Of a stretch of 64,000 bases of DNA, positions 33,318 to 45,300 are shown in pieces. Source of the stretch: Otis tarda (Eukaryota; Chordata; Aves; Otidiformes; Otididae); NCBI GenBank assembly GCA_026413225.1, contig CM048555.1, positions 76,391,785 through 76,455,784 of the forward strand, written 5' to 3'. A program made the position numbers and the translations under genes. Below the pieces are notes generated by a model. It made no database searches. It was not told where the DNA came from and saw nothing but the letters and a program-made list of their open reading frames with translations. The first letter of the stretch is position 1. Every line of letters begins with the position of its first letter.

Positions 33318-36300
33318 GTAACTGTGAACTTTCAGAGACCTTCTAAGAGGAGAGTGCTTACCCTGTGACCTGGAAGCTTCGTGTGTGTGCATGCATGTGG
33401 GTGTGCGTATACACAGATATACATACGCACGCACGGTTGTTGAGGGAGAGAGGTCTTCTTGGTCAACCTGCCTGCTTAACATGCTTGAAAACATGTGCAC
33501 CTCTAGCTAGAGTTCCCAGTGTGCTTGTACTAACACTGGAAATTACCTCAAACTAATTATAAATGTGCTTTCTTCCACCAGCATGTTGAAAACTTCAGCG
33601 TTTTATTTTTGTGTATTTCCTAAATGGAACTTAAGACCTTGTCAGTTGTGAGTGATTTTTCTTTTCTCCAGAGATGAAACTGAAACACTCCTATATGGTT
33701 GGGATTGGTGACTTTTCTTTCTTGGTCTTTGAAGTAGCTGGTAATCAACAAGTATTTCTACTGTCTTAAAAGATATACCAAATTTATGTGTGGTGTTGGA
33801 GGTTTCTTGGACTCATCTTGCATGTCAGCCGCTTAATAATGATTGCCAACAGGATTTTTAAACACACAATCGCTTATGGCCAGCTTATTGTAATTTGTTA
33901 ACTATATGTATTGGGTGGAAGTCAAGTGACTTTCACAGTTTGACTGTGAAGCTCTTAAGGGGCCATTTGGCAACTGTAGTCAGTAAAACTATTCAGCTGT
34001 GTCTGGGCAATTACTGTAGTATACAAAGTACTCTCTAAGGACAAAACTTCATTACGGTAGTGACGTCTTGTTACACTTTCCTCTTACTTGTTTTTGCAAG
34101 GGACTTTTGGTGGCAGGCTCTTTGACAGCAAGAACAGTACCATCTTTCAATTTAAACTGTTCCCTTTATTTTTTTTTTTTAACGGGAAGGACTTTGTGAT
34201 CTCTGATTAACTGAAGAAGCACCTAGTGCTTGTCAAACAAGAAGAAATTGTAGGCGCTTCTAACTTTTCTTTGAAAGTGTAAACTTTGTTATGAAGAGTC
34301 CCGAGTTGTTAGAAGCCGAGCTTCTTGTTGTGGATCTGCGGCAGGGGTGGAGCTTTCTCCATCTTTGGCCAGCGGGGCTGTGCCCATGCCATACTTGGAG
34401 TGAGGAGGAGGATGTTGCTGCTGCAGAAAGCTCCTCTTAAGGACCTTCTCTGGGACTTAAAAGGAGAAGGAGCAGGTGCTGTTGGGGGCTTTACTGTGAG
34501 CCTTGTAACTGGTTACGGTTCTGTCAGAAGCCATTGACTCAATTCATTCTCCAACAGGAGCGTTAAAGAAGTTGCAAAGTAGACAATTGAAGCGTAGAGA
34601 GCTTTTGTACCAAAACACATGCCATCTCCTTTCCTCTCTCTCGGCTCTGTGGAAGAGTAATGTATAGTTAGAGTCAAAATAGTAATGGATTGGGGGGAAA
34701 AAATCTCTGAAGGAGTAGAAATATTTAATCTTTTTGTATAGTGTCAGGAACAAGCTACAGAGTAGAAGGACTGCCAACTGCTTTTGAAAGTATTTTCCCA
34801 ACTGTATTTTCCTGTTTGTGCGCTGTTGATACTACAGACAAAACAAGCCATTCTGGTTCTGGTACTTGTGTTATTTGCTTATCTCTTTTATTGTTTCCAT
34901 GAACTTTGAAATTACTAAATTAATTTCTGCACCCATTAGTTTTACAGCTTCTATCCATGGTAATGCTCTTTTGTGTGCATGCTTTTACTTGCCTTTTGCC
35001 TTAGAGGGAAGCTGAACACAAGGCAGTGTTTCTAAGATTCACTCAACTGAGATTTGTCTGCTGTTAGGGTAAATTAGTTAAATGTATTTGAACTAGATCG
35101 TTGTATTTTATGGGAAGAAGGAGTGTTTTTTCTGTTTTTTGTGCGAACAGTGTTCTCTACCAAGACATTGCAATTCCTATATTCAGGCAGAGTTGTATTT
35201 GTGGTCTTTCTCAATCCTTTGCTAATCTCTGCATGTTGCCTATGAAAGAAGGGTAATGCCATCCCAAAGAAATTAGTCAAGCCACCGTGGTTTTGCCGTG
35301 AAGTGACAGCTGCTTTCCTCTTGAAAAGTTTGTATAGGTGCTTCAGAGATTTGTAAAGATAAATGCCAATTAAAAGCAGCCAGCAAATTACTGTCTTCAC
35401 ATTCTGTTATTTGATCATTTTTATTGGCTTACTGTTATTTGTACTGTCAATAAATTAACTACGGTTATTCTTTGGGAGTCTTAACTAAAATATTTCTGGA
35501 AAACCAGCTTGTTCATTCAGGCACTCTAGAGTTTGTGGAAAATGTATGTGCCACTGCTGTATACAGTCTTTTGAAGTTTTGGGGATTTTTTGCTGGGTTT
35601 TTCCCTGGTTGCAAACACTAGTAGCAGAGTTAACACTCTTAAGTCTTCTGCTGCTCAAGGACAGTTTTTGAGATGGGAAGGTTGTAGAGTTAAATAGGAA
35701 TATTAATATTTTATGCGTCAGTAATGATGACAAACCAGTTAACAGTGATTATTGCTTATAAAATACTAGGTCAGCCTGGGATGCTCTAGTGATTGCTTGA
35801 TTGTGTGACAGTAAGGCAATAATCACAGTTGCGTTATAAATACTTTTAATTACTTTTTCTTTACTGAAATAGTTGTTTGTTTATCCTTTTTATGTTGTAT
35901 ATGTCCGAATTTTGTGGTTAGTCACTCCTTTGTTTCCTTTCTGTAGATTTGTGTAGAATTTGATGATGAGTCGTGGGAAAAGAGAAGATGGATAGAAGTC
36001 TACAGCCATAAAATGAAAGCATTCCTGGTGGAGCAAAAGCTGGTGCTGGCTGAAAGGAAATCTCAGGCCAGTTCTATGTCTCCTGTCCAGTGGCCTGCAA
36101 TGGCAAGTATACACTTGACCTAACTCACTTTGGTTCTGCAGTTCCATCTTCTGAGGACAGAGTTGTTATAAGTGTGAATCTCTCAAGTACAGCTTCACTC
36201 ATGTACTCTTAAATGTGATCTGAAAGGAGACTAAATCTCTTTGTGCAGCTAGAGCTAGGCGGAGCTTGTGAGCATTTGAAGTTGGTATGTTGTGCCTGGA

Positions 36301-39300
36301 GATAGAGGAATGTATTTTTATGACTTTGCTTCCCTCCCAAACCACTGTTCTGTACCGTGTTAACTCCTTCTCCCTTTAGTCTCATGTTTCTTCTTTCTTT
36401 CACAAAATTGCAGTTAAGAATAGAGAGAAAAGGGGTAATGATAGCCATAAGGATAGCCTTTATTTTTTATCTTAATTTCTTGTTTTACTATGCCTTAAGT
36501 ACTGTTAGTTCTTCAGTGTTTCTTCATCTGAGACAAAAATAATTTGAATGACTCTTACATGATGGCTGTCTGCCACACATAATTTGAGATCTGGATTTTG
36601 TGTGTATAAAAACTTGAGCTATGCTGTACAAGCCAGAGAACTAAGCTTTCTGTAACTGCCATGCATGGCTGGTTAGGCAAATTAGCCAGCAGAGGTGAAC
36701 AGGGAAGGTTTCTTAATGTATTCAGCTGGTATAGTTTTACTTGACTCCTTTTGGATATTGCTAGTCATTGAAGTAGTTGTGAAAGAAATGAATATGTACA
36801 TTTGCTGAACATTAATTATGCTGAAGTTGTAGTCCGTGTTTAATACTGTTAACTTCTCTAGTTGTATAGTATGCAATGTGATTAATGTTGCTGCATTTTA
36901 GCTGAAGTTTTAATGTAAGCAGATATTTACTGGAATGGAAGTAGGGCCAAATAGGATGGGAGAGGAAGTAGAAAGATGAATCTTTGATTTTATTTCCTGA
37001 CCCGTGCATTAATAACAGCAATTATGCTAGGAGATTTTGCTGATACAATGTTCTGAAAACCTGCTTGTTTAAACTGTTGTTGCTTTCCAAGTATCTGAAC
37101 AGTTCATGCTGGATACTTGCTTTGTTATGCATGAAGCTTCCTTCATGATGTGTTTGAAGTGTCAATTCAGGCAATGTACGTGTTTAAAAGCTCATTTAGC
37201 AGAGGAACAGCGTAGGATAAAGTAAATCACAGTACTGGAGCTTGCCTTGGCAAATAAGACTTCCCCTTCTCACCACACAAGGCAGGAAAGAAGGGGTCAA
37301 AAAAGATGTGTGGATTAATTTATTTAAATCTTGATCACAATTTAGTGATTCAAGTATGCAGGAGAGTGTTTCTGACAAATGGAATAGCTTTGCAGAGTTC
37401 AGAGACTCCTGTTCCTCTTATGGTGATACTGCCCTTTGCCAATGCTGTCTGAACTGAAGTGAAAACAACAAAGGGGAAGAAAGTCTGCCTGTCCTTCTAA
37501 CTAACTGTCCTTCTGACACTTAGTCTATCAGAATAGTGGTTTTGTGGGTTGTTTTTTGTTTGTTTTGTGGGTGTTTTTTTTTTCTCTTTCTAAATGGGGC
37601 ACCGATGTACCTTTCACATAGTGAAGAGTTACTCTTGCAACTTCTGATGTTCCAGGCTCCACTCGGAGCTGTTACTGCAGGACTAGATGTCACTTAACCT
37701 TGCACATTAGGAAGAACTCAGAAGCTTTTAAAGGAAGTTTTTATTTCTTGTCTGTTCTTAGAGCCTTTGGTATACCTGAACACAACTTCATCATTCCACT
37801 GCAGTGGTATAACAACTGTGAGGCCATCCAAGTCGTCACACACACCTAAACTAAGGCTTCAGTATATTATCAATACTGCATGAGCTTTGAGAACTTTAAT
37901 GTAAGCCATGCAGCAGGCCTCCGTTGATTTGCTAGTTATTCCCCAAATATACCATAAGGAGGGTTTTTCAGTAACATACCCACAATTAGAACTCTTAATA
38001 TTAGTGAATTCTTCATGCTGAGATGAATGATAAATTATTTTTAATGACAGCCACCTGAACTGAATTCCTAACTCATTCTCATAAATGAAATTAATTTCAA
38101 ATATAGTCCAGTAACTCTCTTATTAGGCATATATTAGAAGTTTTCTGAGAAACTTGCTTTGTTTCCACAGTTGCATGTAGGAATTTTAACAGAGAAACAG
38201 ATGAAAGAGTAAAATAACATTTTAAATGCAAATGATGAATGATGAGATCTTCTTACTCTGTTTCTAAGAAAATGTTTATTACTTTTCTAGACTTACAAAT
38301 CCTTAGTGGACAAAGCTGGTTTGGGATCAATGGTTTCAGTACGCTATCTTGGTGAAGAGAGATGTGTTTTTCTTTCTAAAGACCTTTTGACACCCATTCA
38401 GGTAACCTTGTATGGCATTGTAAAGGTGGACGATAAATCTTTTATCTTGGTATTTAAGATATGTCAAGTGAATATTTTGTAAATGCAAACTTTAGATGGA
38501 TTAAAAGCTTGGAGTAGGTGTTTATTGCTATAACTGATGAATGTCAGTTCTGAATGTAATGTGTCTATTGATTAAAAACCTTCTGAAGCTGATCCAGGAC
38601 ATAGTCACTTAAGAGAGCTGGGTGAGGGAGTGTGCTAGGACAGTTAATCAGCTCAGATAACAGCAATTTTGTTGTGTTGATGGTGGGGATAATCCAGAAT
38701 AGTTTCCCTTTGTTTTTGTGGACATGACTGTCATTACTATTAAAGGAGTTGCAGGGATGTCTGAAATAAATCTTGCTATGTAATAGAAACTCATCACCTC
38801 TAATACTGGACAGAAAAAGTTGGAATTGGGCAGGGTGTAAATGAGGTGGTTGAATTATAGTCCCTTTATTGAGCACTGGGACGGAAGTTTCTTAGTGAAC
38901 ATTAAGTAGAGGCACATTGAAACGATTTCCCTGCATGACTGACTGGTATCTGCTAAATCAAAGAATGGTTTGGGTTGGAAGGGACCATTAAAGCCCATCC
39001 AGTCCCTGCAAGGAGCAGGGACATCTCCAACCAGATCAGGTTGCTGAGAGCCCCATCCAACCTGGCCTTGAATGTTTCCAGAGATGAGGCATCCACCACC
39101 TCTCTGGGCAACCTGTGTCAGTGTAAAAAAATCTTCCTATTATCAAGTCTGTATCCAGTTAATATCAAGTTAATCAATAATAGTTATTTATATCAAGTTA
39201 AATCCAATAAAGGATTTAACCTTTTCAGGAAACTACTCTCAAGACTCATAAACAGTCTGAATAAAACTAGTAATAGATGTCCCATGTTGAGACTGCTAGT

Positions 39301-42300
39301 AGTGCCATCATTAGTGTTCTACTTTGAGTTGTCAGCAAATAAACAACTCCTCTTGAGAAGCTGACAAAAGAATCACTTAAAGCTAAAGTTGAGCTTGTAG
39401 ATTGTTGTCTTGCCCGTGCTGGCTCAGACAACAGAGTGAAGATTTCTTTATGTAGAAGCCTTATCTCAATACTGCAGTGGAGAAGATTGCTTTTCTGACA
39501 TCTTGAATAACAGTTTCTGGACTACAAGCTCTTCAGCCTTCTGCCTCTTACAAATACCAGAACAGTGCTTGGGACAAAATAAAAGATTCAGAGAAGTTAA
39601 AATCCTAAATTTAAAAATGGATGGTTCAATTAAATGTAGTGCTTACCAGCAATGTAGTAAAACAAAGCCAGATTATTTTCAGAACAATATTACAGTGGAC
39701 CTGGAGAGCTCTCTTCAGGCTGGCTTGCAGATGGTCGATCCAGGTTAGTGGTAAGGAAATTATCTCTGCCTCAATAAATACAATATCCTAGGAGCTGAAG
39801 GAACACAGGGTAACAAAAAACTTGTTAGACTTGTATGAATTGCTGCTATCTTGTTTCTAAATATTATGGGATTTTGTTAATCAAAAGCTTTATCCTTAAT
39901 ACCAGCTTCTGTATTTTAATTTGGTTTTTTTTTGGTTTTTTTTTTCCTAAACAGGATATGGAAAGTTCCAGGCTTCCTCTTAAGGATGATCAAAATGTTA
40001 ATGAAGAAATTCAGGCTTTGGTTAAGAAACACCTAGATGAAACACGCTTGGTACAAGGTACAAGCATATTCTGTAGCGCAAAACTCTGGCAATAAATACC
40101 CAAGTCAAAGGGGAAATTTTTGCAGTGGTGGTGTGTATTGCAGTAATCTGTTATAGGGTTAAAGGCTTTCTTTAAAATACCAATTCCACTTTCTTTGGCA
40201 GCAGTGAATGCCAAGTGTGAAGGATTATAGAGATTTAAGTTTCAAGTATTTCCTTTGTAAGAGTGAGTATATAATTTAGGCACATATAGATGGCCTGGCA
40301 CTTGTGAAAGAGGTATCAAATTTGTAGCAATTCTCACAGAAATTACTTGGAGTTGTTTATGGTAGCTTGATTTCCGCCCCCGTCCCCCCCCAGTGTTCTG
40401 CTTGTTTATAAAAACTTTCAAAGTTTCATATAGAGTGGTTTTTTTAGTCAAGTTAAAGTTGTTGTTTTTAGGTTTGCCATCTTCAAAGTCTTAATTACTG
40501 AGTTCATACGAACATACTTGTAGTTGTATGCTCGCATATGTATGAAATGTCTTATTTTAATGGACGTGTAAATACTGCAATTTGAGAGTTGTCATTTCCA
40601 ATACTGTCAAGAGAGGAGAAACTCACATCTAATCACTGAATCTTCATTCTCATATCCACTGATCTGCCTCACTGTCTGAAATCTAGAGGTCAGTCTGGCC
40701 TCTGCTGCATGTCTTAACCTCCAGAAAACTTTGAACTATCCCAGGAAGGAGGTAGCTGGAACATAGTTTTATCATGACCTGCCCCCACCCAGCAATGTGG
40801 AAATTGTCTAAAGATTCTCAGTTTGTTTTGCTTACTTGTATCTTGCATGCAGTACAGTTGCTAAACTCATATTGGTAACTGATGATCTTCATGCTTAGTT
40901 TTTCTTAAGCTCCCTTCTCTTGTATTTTTTCAATTTTTAAGGTGGAAAAAATATCATTGGTTCAAAAATTAGAATTTATAGCCTGGATCCATCTACTCAG
41001 TGGTTCACAGCAGTTGTTGTCAATGGCAATCCAGCTACAAGAACTCTAGAAGTCAACTGCCAGGAGGTAGGAACCAGTTACTGTGCATTTACAAACGGAG
41101 ATGGGGAATGTGTGAGAACTCGTGTTCAACAACACCATTTTTAATTCTGTCCTTACTGTAATAAGCTTGAAAAAATGGAGAACAGCAAAATAACTGTTGC
41201 CTCAAAGTGTTTCTGTATGCTGCTGGTAGAATTATCAAGTAGCAAATGACCTTCTGTGCAAAATGAGGGAGACCTGGAATTTTTATTTGAAGAGTGAGGC
41301 AAATGTATGATCTTGGTTTCTTCTGTGTTGTGTAGGCAGTGCTTTGAAGCACCAGTTTGTATCTGTGTTTTCATGCAGAGACACTGTCACAACAGTGTAT
41401 TGCTAAATTCATCTCAGTATTCAAAAAACCTGGGAATTAAGTGTCTAAGCTTAGTCTGTACCACAACATCTAATATAAATACATTCAAACAGTAACTCTC
41501 ACATCTCTAAATGGCTGCTTCTGTGTTTTTTGTTCCTTTCCAAGATTCCAGCTTTAAAGACTCTTGATCCAGAGTTAATTCATGTTGAAATCATATATGA
41601 CAATAATGGAAAATGTGGTAAGACCTGTTATTGTTTGTCATTCAAACACTAACTAGCGTATTTGTAATAAGTGGACTAAACTTGATCACCTTCTCTTCTA
41701 GATAAATCTAAAAGAATTGGGGGTGTGAAAAGGAAATCGTCTGAGAATAGTGGAAGTGTTGATGCTAAACACACAAAATCTTCTCCTGAGGTAATGTCTT
41801 ACTATGTTACATATTACTGTTACATAATGGTTATGTCATTTCTCAGAACATTCTTAAATAAGGATTAGATGGGAAACTAGAATACTAAATACAATCCCTG
41901 GGAGGGTGTGTTGAGTTCTTTGAAACTTGTCTAGACATGAGTAAAACATCTTGCCTTGTGATAATCGGAGAAAAAGTTACTGAGCCTTGAAGGCTTTTTT
42001 TGTTTGGTGGGGGTTTTTTTTGTTTTTGTTTTTTTTTTTTTTTAACTGTACTTTTTGCCTCCTCCTTCTACTTAAGAGTTAGCCTGCCTGGTCATGTACT
42101 CTGTAGTGGGAGAAAACACAAAGCAGTTCTCAAGTTTATAACTTTTGCTTTTCACCTCTTTTAACTATTTTGTACTTAAACCCAGAACTTTCAGCTACAC
42201 CTGCATGCTTTGAGGATTCAAGCTGCACAAGCAGCAGTCTCGAAGAATGTTGTTTCAGTTAAAAAAAAAAAGGGAATATGGGTACTTCTGTAATACTTCC

Positions 42301-45300
42301 ATGTCTACATTTATTTCTTTTGTGAGTGACCTGCCAAGTATCACTGAGATCTAAGAAAACCATCTTAAAGGTCAAAAGATGATCTCAGTAACTTAAGTAT
42401 AGAAATGCAAATGAAAAATAATGGCTTGGCTAAACAACAGTATTTCAAACTTTCCCTATAATTTTGCCTCGGTGTTTCTGACCGAAAATTACATTTAAGG
42501 CAGGAACAGTCTTCTGGAGGCTCTAGAGGTATGGTGGGGTGGGAGGTTCTGCTTTTGTTTTGGGTTTGGTTTTTTTTTTTTGCTTCTGTGCGGTTCTGTG
42601 CCAGGTCAGCTGCGTAGATCTGGTTAATGACTAGATACCGTTATTAGGAATCTTTAACGCCTTCACAAAGATACAGCATGAGGAAGCAAGTACAGGATAA
42701 GATGCCTTACTGAAGAGAGTGATCTGTCGTGAATTTACTGCTGAGGAAGTGTGCAGCAAATCAGCATGAAGTCATACTCTACTTATGTTGTTTCTATAGC
42801 TTGTGCTTAAGTACCTCTAGCATCTTCTGGGTGCTCCTTTTGCCAGGCTTTGGCTTTCTGCGTATTCAGCCATTGAGCAGCCTGCTTGATACATGAAAAC
42901 CTGGTCTTTTTGTATTCCAAATGTCCAGCAGAGAAGTTATGGTTATCTGAATTCATAGCTTGTTTCACCATAGTTTTTCCTTAAAGTAGTGAAGTTACTT
43001 CTAATTTTCTAGTCTCCCTTCCTTCGAAGGACCCTTTATCACTTTTGTACTGTTGGGAAATGTCTTGCAACTGTTTTCTCAAAATGGTTACAAGTGAGTG
43101 TACTTTCTAATAAGGAAAACAGAAGCTCTATTTCTCTGGTTTTGGTGGATGTGAATATATGGGAGTGATAAGCTGAAGTCATATTTTTTGTTTTACTCAG
43201 TATGTGATAGCACTCTGATTTCTAATATGGAGTTAATTAGTTCCAGCATTTTTTGAGAGCTTGCCTTGATGCCTCACAGCTGTGTTATACCAAAGCAGAA
43301 AGGAAATATTTTGGAGTTGATGGTAATGAGTGTGTAGTGTAACTTCCAGCAGTAAGCTGAGCATGTAGGAGTGGAATATGGAGGTTAGAGCTGAGCAAGA
43401 AGCCCCACAGAAAACTACTGGTTTTAAGGACATTTGCTAATTTAGTAGGCCTGTTGTGTTCCTAAAAGAATTGTTGTTTTGTAAAGCTAGTGATTCGGTC
43501 AGCACAGGATTTCTCTGCTTAACGCTTTCTAGAATCCTGGTACAAAGGTTTTCTTACAACAGGGAAGTTTACATCTAGATTTTTGGTAATGTTGTCAGAC
43601 CGACTTCAGAGTTTCAACTTTCTCTAAGATTTTTCAGGTGAACTCTGAAAGCTATTTCTGAATTCTAATTACTGCAATTATTTTGGAAAGATTGTTGCAG
43701 TGGGAGTTGTGAAGAGCAGAGCTTTGTCTTTTAAGCTTTTTAATACACCTTCCTTCCCCAAAAAAAGTTTGTTAATTGAGGGGAAAATGAATTAACATGG
43801 TGTTTCATGGAACCTATAAGGCTTAAAGGATGCTTTAAGGTCTCTCTGTCTTATGGACTGTGTGGGGAATGGTCTTCAATGAGCTTTAGTAAACACTGTG
43901 GGAAGGACATGAATGTATTTTTTCTTTTTAAGCTGAACCCTGCAAAGCAGTATTTCTGTTATCCTGAAGTTTCCTAACTGTTAAAATCTCCTTTCCAGGT
44001 TACTCCCGGTCAGGGACACGTGCAGTCGGTACCAACAGTATTGGGTGAAGCACTGCTAGGATGTACTCCTGCTAATAAAGACCAAAGGCATCAAGGCCTG
44101 CCCCTGCCGGCAAACTCACCACCGAATCTTGGTGCAGAAACTCCTCAGGGGTAAGGAATCAGTTTATGTTTTTCCTCCAGAAATTACTCCAGTTCTTGGG
44201 AAAACAAACTCAGAGGTCACTTCAAAGAACTGCAGTAACTAGTCTTCTGTCTTATTGACATAGAAAAGTGTTAGACTTAATTATCCTGGTACATAATGTC
44301 TCCTGGAAACCATGCTAAGGCATCTGGAGAGCAAGGAAGTGGTTGGTGACAGCCAACATGGCTTCACCAAGGGCAGATCGTGCCTGACCAATTTGGTGGC
44401 CTTCTATGGCAGGGTGATGGTATCAGTGGACAAGAGACGAGCAGCAAATATCATCTACCTGGACTTGTGCGAAGCTTTTGACACTGTCCCGCACAACATC
44501 CTTCTCTCTAAGCTAGAGAGGCATGGGTTCGATGGACGGGCCACTCGGTGGGTAAGGAGTTGGCTGGATGGCCGCACTCAGAGAGTGGTGGTCAACAGCT
44601 TGATGTCCAAGTGGAGACCGGTCACGAGTGGCGTCCCTCAGGGGTCCGTGTTGGGCCTGGCCCTGTTCAACATCTTTGTCGGCGACATGGACAGTGGGAT
44701 AGAGTGCACCCTCAGCAAGTTTGCCAGTGACACCAAGTTGCGTGGTGCCATCGACATGCTAAAAGGGAGGGATGCCATCCGGAGGGACCTGGACAGGCTG
44801 GAGAGGTGGGCCCGTGCCAACCTCATGAAGTTCAGTCAGGCCAAGTGCAAGGTCCTGCACCTGGGTCGTGGCAATCCCAGGCACAAATACAGGCTGGGCG
44901 GAGAAAGGATCGAGAGCAGCCCTGAGGAGAAGGACCTGGGGATGTTGGCTCATGAGAAGCACAACACGAGCCGGCAATGCGCCCTTGTGGCTCAGAAGGC
45001 CAACCGATTCTATGATAATATGCTTGCTTATGTGATTTTTTTTTTTTCTTTTTATCGAATCGCAGAATAGTTAGGGATGGAAGGGACCTTTAAAGGCCAC
45101 CCAGTACAACCCCCCTGCAAGGAGCAGGGACGTCTCCAACTAGATCAGGTTGCTCAGAGCCCTGTCCAACCTGGCCTTGAATGTTTCCAGGGATGGGGCA
45201 CCCACCACCTCTCTGGGCAACCTGTTCCGGTGTTCTACCACCCTCGTCAGAAAAAAAAAAAATCTTGCTTATATCCAATCTAAATCTACCCTCTTTTAGT

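Noticed and set aside
44312-45070. 252-codon reverse-transcriptase-like frame as a functional gene
   Set aside because: CR1 fragment lacking both ends and one catalytic aspartate (FASDT).
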